NCBI GenBank assembly: GCA_002373855.1
Contig: DFKO01000119.1
Coordinates: 1 to 9,841 of the forward strand
DNA: 9,841 nt
Reading direction: 5' to 3'
Source: Lachnospiraceae bacterium UBA3643
GTDB taxonomy: Bacteria; Bacillota; Clostridia; Lachnospirales; Lachnospiraceae
Positions 5,794 to 9,841 of this stretch are shown one piece after another. The notes under the pieces were generated by a model, which made no database searches, was not told where the DNA came from, and saw nothing but the letters and a program-made list of their open reading frames with translations. The translations under genes were made by a program, and so were the position numbers. The stretch's first letter is position 1. Each line of letters begins with the position of its first letter.

Positions 5794-6462
5794 ATGGAAA
5801 TAAATATATCAGGTGTCAATAAAAAATATGGCAAAAAGACAGTTTTAAATAACCTTGAACTGACCGGAACTTCCGGAGACTGCATAGGTATAATAGGACG
5901 TAACGGTACAGGTAAGTCCACACTCCTGTCAACACTTGCAGGTGTGATCAGACCTGACAGCGGTTCATTTATGATCGACGGGCAAAATGCTTTTATAAAT
6001 GATACTATCCGTCATAGTGAAGTGGCCTATGTGCCTCAGGGGACACCGCTGATTGAGGAACTGTCAGCCCTTGACAATCTGAAGATGTGGTATGACGCAG
6101 ATGATATGAAGAAAAGCCTTGAAGACGGTTTTTTACATCTCCTTGGTATTAATGATTTCCTTGATGTGACTGTAAATAAAATGTCGGGTGGTATGAAAAA
6201 GCGTCTATCGATAGGATGTGCCATCAACAACAATCCTTCAATACTGCTTCTTGATGAGCCGACGGCAGCTCTTGATATCATTTGCCGTGAAGCCGTATAT
6301 GATTACTTTAAGGCTTTCCGTGAGAAAGGGGGCATACTTATCATAGCCACCCATGTGATCCATGAGATATCAAAGTGTTCAAAGACGTATATCCTTAAAG
6401 ACGGCAGCCTGAAACCTTATATATTTAATGATGATGTTTCGGGTCTCCTTAAAGAAATATGA
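5794..6462 (+). CDS. ABC transporter ATP-binding protein
   Basis: This cytoplasmic ATPase of 222 residues powers the two permeases encoded next to it. All nucleotide-binding motifs are present in order: Walker A GRNGTGKST (35-43), Q-loop Q82 in VPQG, signature MSGGMKKR (130-137), Walker B LLLDEP (151-156) with E155, D-loop AALD (158-161) and switch H187. The signature reads MSGG rather than LSGG, a mild and common change. It ends soon after the nucleotide-binding core, without the C-terminal extension (total about 300 residues) found in many drug-exporter ATPases such as those of the LnrL type. A strong AAGGGG site (5782-5787) overlaps the previous gene's stop and precedes the ATG by six bases. 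Its TGA overlaps the first permease's ATG (ATGA), indicating translational coupling. Confidence 0.95.
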   Translation: MEINISGVNKKYGKKTVLNNLELTGTSGDCIGIIGRNGTGKSTLLSTLAGVIRPDSGSFMIDGQNAFINDTIRHSEVAYVPQGTPLIEELSALDNLKMWYDADDMKKSLEDGFLHLLGINDFLDVTVNKMSGGMKKRLSIGCAINNNPSILLLDEPTAALDIICREAVYDYFKAFREKGGILIIATHVIHEISKCSKTYILKDGSLKPYIFNDDVSGLLKEI

Positions 6463-7706
6463 ATACAGGAACTTATTTTAAAGGTCAGTTAAAAAGAATA
6501 TCGAAACTCTTTCCCGGGATATTTGCATTATCTGTTGTCTTTGCGATAGTGATAGGTATTTCAGGGGGACTCTATGCTAAATATACCAATTACAACAAGG
6601 TCATATCCAAGTACAACATAGGTATAATGTGTGAGCAGGAAAATCCATTGTTATCTGTGGGACTTGGCCTCATTAAATCGATTGATGACAGCCGTTTTCT
6701 CGTAAATATTTACAATTACAGTTCTGAGGAGGAAGGCTTTGAAGCCATTCACAATAAGGAGATAAAACTGTTCATTGTTGTCCCCGAAGCTTTCCTTGAT
6801 AACCTGATGTACCAGCTGGGCAGTCCCCATGTAAAACTTTACGCAGCCAGCTCAAAGGGTATCACAACCGTCATGATGGACGAAGTTGTCAACCTTTTGT
6901 CCGATGACCTCATTTTAACCAGCACAGGTCTGTATTCTCTGAAAGATGAACTTGGGCAATTATCCATATCTGATGAAGAAAAAAAGGCTCTGAATGACAA
7001 GTTGTTTATGAAATATATGAATTCTCTTCTTGCCAGAGGAGAACTCACAAAGATAAATGAAATTGGTCTTGGCGACGGCCTTTCATTTATGGGATTTTTC
7101 TTCTGCGGAATGATCCTGTTTTATACGGTTATGCTTTCGTTTTGTTCAATATCATATTTCATAGGAGGCAGGACAGAGTTTTGCATGATATGCAGAGCGA
7201 AAGGCGTCAGCTCCGGGGCCCAGGTATTATGTGAATATATCTGTTTCTTTACATCAAACCTCATATGCGGAGGTTTTACTCTCATATGCGTATTCATGAT
7301 TTTTAAGTCGGGGCTGTTAAAGATAGACGATTTTGCACATGATCTCATTCCGACATATCTTAGATTTTCACTTTTTTATTTATTTGTACTTATCGGACTT
7401 ACTTCATTTGAATTTTTATTGTTTGAAGTAATCAGGGGAATAATAAATAAATTCCTTATGGCTTTTCTTGTACTGATCGGATTCAGTTTTTTATCAGGAT
7501 ATTTTTATCCGCGATCGTTTCTGCCGGGACTGGCCAATGCTATCGGGAAAATACTTCCGACAGGTGTGGCATATGACGTGCTCTCATGTGGTATAACAGG
7601 GGCTCCCAATATGATCAATGTGATAAAAATGCTTATTTATCTTGCGGTATTTTTAAGCTTTGTGGTACTTGCAAGAAGAGTGCGTATAATAAAAGGACTT
7701 GAATGA
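6459..7706 (+). CDS. ABC-2 type permease, first subunit
   Basis: This 415-residue membrane subunit has one N-terminal transmembrane segment (about 19-40), an extracytoplasmic domain (about 41-205) and a C-terminal block of five or six segments (about 208-236, 255-283, 301-325, 331-349, 386-405). The 335-375 stretch, with SGYFYP, LPGLANAIGKILPTGVAYDVL, is the typical end of ABC-2 permeases (ABC2_membrane_3/NatB/LnrM-like layout). It starts at an ATGA overlap with the ATPase gene and ends in another with the next permease. Such permeases commonly export peptides, lipids or drugs; the substrate is not evident. There is no separate ribosome site of note, consistent with coupling. It is clearly different in sequence from the second permease, so the complex should be a heterodimer with an ATPase pair. 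Confidence 0.92.
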   Translation: MNTGTYFKGQLKRISKLFPGIFALSVVFAIVIGISGGLYAKYTNYNKVISKYNIGIMCEQENPLLSVGLGLIKSIDDSRFLVNIYNYSSEEEGFEAIHNKEIKLFIVVPEAFLDNLMYQLGSPHVKLYAASSKGITTVMMDEVVNLLSDDLILTSTGLYSLKDELGQLSISDEEKKALNDKLFMKYMNSLLARGELTKINEIGLGDGLSFMGFFFCGMILFYTVMLSFCSISYFIGGRTEFCMICRAKGVSSGAQVLCEYICFFTSNLICGGFTLICVFMIFKSGLLKIDDFAHDLIPTYLRFSLFYLFVLIGLTSFEFLLFEVIRGIINKFLMAFLVLIGFSFLSGYFYPRSFLPGLANAIGKILPTGVAYDVLSCGITGAPNMINVIKMLIYLAVFLSFVVLARRVRIIKGLE

Positions 7707-8824
7707 TGAAACAGATTTTTACCAGATATATTCTGCTTCAAAAAAGAATGATACGTAAAAAGAGCTATATTCTGATGATGCTCTCGGTCTTTGTTTTCGT
7801 GCTTATCTTAAGAGGCGTATCTCTTCAAGACAGTTCCATGATTACGATAGCTGTTGGAATCGAAGATAATGCCGATGAGACAGCCCTTGATTTATATGAA
7901 GATTTTGAAAAAAACGGAGTGGTATTAAGCTATGATAAATATGATACGCCTGAAGAAGCCATTGATGCCGTGGCATCAGGTCTGGCCGATGAAGCATGGA
8001 TAATACCGGCAGATCTTTCAGATATTGTCAGAGAATTTGCCATAAACAATAAAGTATCCACGCCGATTCAGATATATGCAAGAGAGAGCAGTGTAGTCCA
8101 GTTTTTCTTAAGGGAACTTTTGGAAGCCCGTCTTTTTAAATATATCAGCAGGGAAGTCTTTGAGCAGTTTTCGTATGATAACCTGGGCGCCGTTACAGCA
8201 GACTATTCATCATATATCCGCGAAGAGAAAATCTTCAGGTTGTATGAGATGGGAGATGAGGAAGAGGAGATTCAGCCAAGTTATATCATGGCCCCTCTGC
8301 GCGGTCTCATCGCTCTGTGGATGATGATTGCTGCTATTGCGTCTGCCATGTATTACATTCATGATAAGAAAAACGGATTATTTATCTACTGGAAGACAAA
8401 GAGTGAATTTTTACGGGAATTCTTTTACCTTTTTGTGATTATTTTTGATTCATCTGTCATTGCGCTGCTAAGTATTATCCTGGCGGGAATATTTACATTT
8501 CCGGTCAGCGAGATAGGAATAATGATCCTTTATGATATAATTCTCGCTTTTTTTGCAATGCTGATCATCAGGATAATGAGAAATGAAGTGGTTATCGGCA
8601 TATTTACGCCTGTTACGATAACCGTTGCCGCCGTATTTTCACCTGTGTTTATGGAGTTGCGGGCTTTTGAGGTAATATGCAGGCTGGTACCGCCTTTTCA
8701 TTATATTAAAAATGCCGCCGATCCGTTTTATATGCCCGGTATGCTGATGTATCTTTGCTGTATCGGGGGAGTTGTGATAATGGTGGATATTGTCTCCAAA
8801 ATCAGCAAACAAAAGATCTTATAA
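7703..8824 (+). CDS. ABC-2 type permease, second subunit
   Basis: This 373-residue subunit shares the layout of its upstream partner: one N-terminal segment (about 22-39), an extracytoplasmic domain (about 40-195) and a C-terminal block (about 198-218, 240-264, 270-290, 296-316, 346-364). The outer domain is strongly acidic, including EEEEI near 186-190. The RLVPPFHYIKNAADPF stretch (327-342) corresponds to the lP..y motif late in ABC-2 permeases. Two tandem ATGs occur at the ATGA overlap (7703 and 7706); the first allows coupling with the upstream stop. It is the last gene of the four-gene operon. No convincing terminator follows, only a weak A/T dyad at 8828-8841, so some transcripts may read into the DUF5662 and trpS genes. 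Confidence 0.92.
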   Translation: MMKQIFTRYILLQKRMIRKKSYILMMLSVFVFVLILRGVSLQDSSMITIAVGIEDNADETALDLYEDFEKNGVVLSYDKYDTPEEAIDAVASGLADEAWIIPADLSDIVREFAINNKVSTPIQIYARESSVVQFFLRELLEARLFKYISREVFEQFSYDNLGAVTADYSSYIREEKIFRLYEMGDEEEEIQPSYIMAPLRGLIALWMMIAAIASAMYYIHDKKNGLFIYWKTKSEFLREFFYLFVIIFDSSVIALLSIILAGIFTFPVSEIGIMILYDIILAFFAMLIIRIMRNEVVIGIFTPVTITVAAVFSPVFMELRAFEVICRLVPPFHYIKNAADPFYMPGMLMYLCCIGGVVIMVDIVSKISKQKIL

Positions 8825-8830
8825 GATATT

Positions 8831-8859
8831 TTGAACAAAATCCCACTTTATGATAAAAT
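8831..8859 (+). promoter_or_regulatory. Promoter for the DUF5662-trpS unit
   Basis: TTGAAC (8831-8836) and TAAAAT (8854-8859) are separated by 17 bases, and TGA precedes the -10 to give TGATAAAAT. A TATAAT (8861-8866) lies just after but has no -35 at the right distance. Transcription would start near 8866, leaving about 40 bases of leader, too short for a T-box, so trpS here does not seem to be controlled by uncharged tRNA in this gap. Confidence 0.6.
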
Positions 8860-8905
8860 CTATAATGTTTTGCATTTATAAATAGGATAGAATAAGTGTT
8901 TAGAA

Positions 8906-9448
8906 ATGAAAGTACTCGATCATTTTAAGACAATTACACAGCACAAACTCCTGGTCATGAAAGGCTGTTTTCAGCTCGGACTTTATAAGCAGGGACTGTT
9001 ACATGATCTGTCAAAATATACACCGGAGGAATTTTTTACCGGAGTAAAGTATTATCAGGGCACGAGGAGTCCCAATACTGCAGAACGTGAAGACAAAGGC
9101 TACTCGGCTGCATGGCTTCACCATAAAGGGCGAAACAAGCATCATTATGAATACTGGATCGATTTTAATGTACTTGATCCTGACCATATACTTTATCTGG
9201 CGCCCATGCCTGATAAATACATAGTAGAGATGTTTGTGGACAGAGTTGCCGCATGCAAGATATATAACGGAGAAAAGTTTACCTATGCCGATCCCCTGGC
9301 CTATTACAACAGGGGCAATACAGGACAGTTTCTCCACCCGTATACGAGAAAAATGCTCGTAGGTCTCCTTAAGATGTATGAAGCAAAAGGTGAAGCATAT
9401 ACGTTTCACTATATAAGGAAAAAAATCCTTAAAAATATCAGAAAATAA
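8906..9448 (+). CDS. DUF5662 family HD-like protein
   Basis: This predicted soluble, mainly helical protein has 180 residues. The opening LDHFKTITQHKLLVMKGCFQLGLYKQGLLHDLSKYTPEEF and the WLHHKGRNKHHYEYW block (70-84) are typical of DUF5662 proteins of Firmicutes. H13, H33-D34, H72-H73, H79-H80 and D112 resemble the metal ligands of HD-domain phosphohydrolases, so a metal-dependent hydrolase is a fair guess, but no substrate is known to me. The ATG at 8906 is the first in the frame after an in-frame stop at 8888-8890; only a distant AGGA (8884-8887, 18 bases away) precedes it, so translation initiation looks weak. It is 19 bases upstream of trpS and probably shares its transcript. It has no evident link to the ABC exporter upstream. 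Confidence 0.88.
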   Translation: MKVLDHFKTITQHKLLVMKGCFQLGLYKQGLLHDLSKYTPEEFFTGVKYYQGTRSPNTAEREDKGYSAAWLHHKGRNKHHYEYWIDFNVLDPDHILYLAPMPDKYIVEMFVDRVAACKIYNGEKFTYADPLAYYNRGNTGQFLHPYTRKMLVGLLKMYEAKGEAYTFHYIRKKILKNIRK

Positions 9449-9467
9449 TTGAAGGCAGGATACAGAA

Positions 9468-9841
9468 ATGATAGGCGATAAGAAAGTATTGTTCAGTGCC
9501 ATGCAGGCCACGGGTAATCTTACCCTCGGCAATTATCTGGGAGCACTTAAAAACTGGGTCAACCTTTGCGATGAGTATGAATGCTTTTACTCAGTGGCAA
9601 ATCTTCACTCAATAACAGTGAGACAGGACCCGGCGGAATTCAGAAAAAAGAACAGGGAGATCCTGACACTGTTTCTCGCAGCAGGACTTGATCCCGAGAA
9701 AAACTGCATCTACTACCAGTCCCATGTAAGTGCTCATGCTGAGCTTTCGTGGATATTAAACTGTTTTACATACATGGGAGAACTCTCAAGGATGACACAG
9801 TTTAAGGATAAATCTGCAAAGCATGCAGACAACATAAATGC
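9468..9841 (+). CDS. trpS: Tryptophanyl-tRNA synthetase (N-terminal part)
   Basis: Only the first 124 codons are in the window; the gene continues past the right edge. It charges tRNA-Trp with tryptophan in the cytoplasm. Residues 14-25 read ATGNLTLGNYLGA-like, the class I HIGH-type motif in its TrpRS form (T-(I/L)-G-N, as in the Bacillus enzyme). YSVANLHSITVRQDP (around 41-55), QSHVSAHAELSW and GELSRMTQFKDKS further along are characteristic of TrpRS and line the tryptophan and dimer regions. A good AGGA (9457-9460) sits seven bases before the ATG. The gap to the DUF5662 stop is 19 bases, so the two are likely co-transcribed. The KMSKS motif and the anticodon-binding domain lie beyond the window. 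Confidence 0.95.
   Translation, partial: MIGDKKVLFSAMQATGNLTLGNYLGALKNWVNLCDEYECFYSVANLHSITVRQDPAEFRKKNREILTLFLAAGLDPEKNCIYYQSHVSAHAELSWILNCFTYMGELSRMTQFKDKSAKHADNIN

Noticed and set aside
8828..8841. ATTTTG-AA-CAAAAT dyad after the second permease as a terminator
   Set aside because: The stem is all A/T apart from one pair, the loop would be too small, and no T-run follows. It also overlaps the -35 of the next promoter.
9011..9532. Minus-strand open frame of 173 codons
   Set aside because: It is antisense to the DUF5662 gene and the start of trpS, both of which have clear family signatures; no independent evidence supports it.

Overview
The window looks like a chromosomal segment of a moderately AT-rich, low-GC Gram-positive anaerobe, most likely a member of the Clostridia close to Lachnospiraceae. 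The grounds are the protein families present (short PcrA-like helicase, DUF1292 protein, DUF5662 protein, a zinc-ribbon membrane-anchored protein, a Firmicutes-type TrpRS), AGG-type ribosome binding sites and extended -10 promoters of the form TGATAwAAT. Genes are densely packed. I see no insertion sequence, phage gene, CRISPR array, tRNA or rRNA.

Layout. Positions 1-970 (minus) hold the N-terminal 323 codons of a zinc-ribbon/single-TM/extracytoplasmic protein that runs off the left edge. A divergent promoter region (971-1208) separates it from a complete 610-residue UvrD/PcrA-type helicase (1209-3041, plus). A strong hairpin at 3048-3069 sits between the helicase and a convergent minus-strand pair: a MATE-family efflux protein (3488-4852) followed by a small acidic DUF1292 protein (3081-3425). 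For both I moved the start to a downstream ATG with a better-placed Shine-Dalgarno sequence.

From 5048 to 8824 lies a tight four-gene plus-strand operon: a polytopic membrane protein resembling the YjdF/DUF2238 type, an ABC ATPase of 222 residues, and two different ABC-2-type permeases, each with a large extracytoplasmic domain. The last three genes are joined by two ATGA stop/start overlaps, so they are probably made in matched amounts and form a heteromeric exporter. Its substrate cannot be read from the sequence. A promoter-bearing gap then leads to a DUF5662 HD-like protein (8906-9448) and, 19 bases further, the start of trpS (9468 to the right edge).

The most unusual part is the 195-bp control region (4853-5047) between the divergent MATE exporter and ABC operon. 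It holds three dyad symmetries: a 38-nt near-perfect palindrome, a 12-nt palindrome with the same CATGGATG core, and a perfect 16-bp palindrome, plus a third copy of the first palindrome's outer arm. The middle arm can pair with either the left or the right copy. This suggests either a shared operator for two efflux systems or a mutually exclusive RNA switch. No regulator gene is visible in the window.
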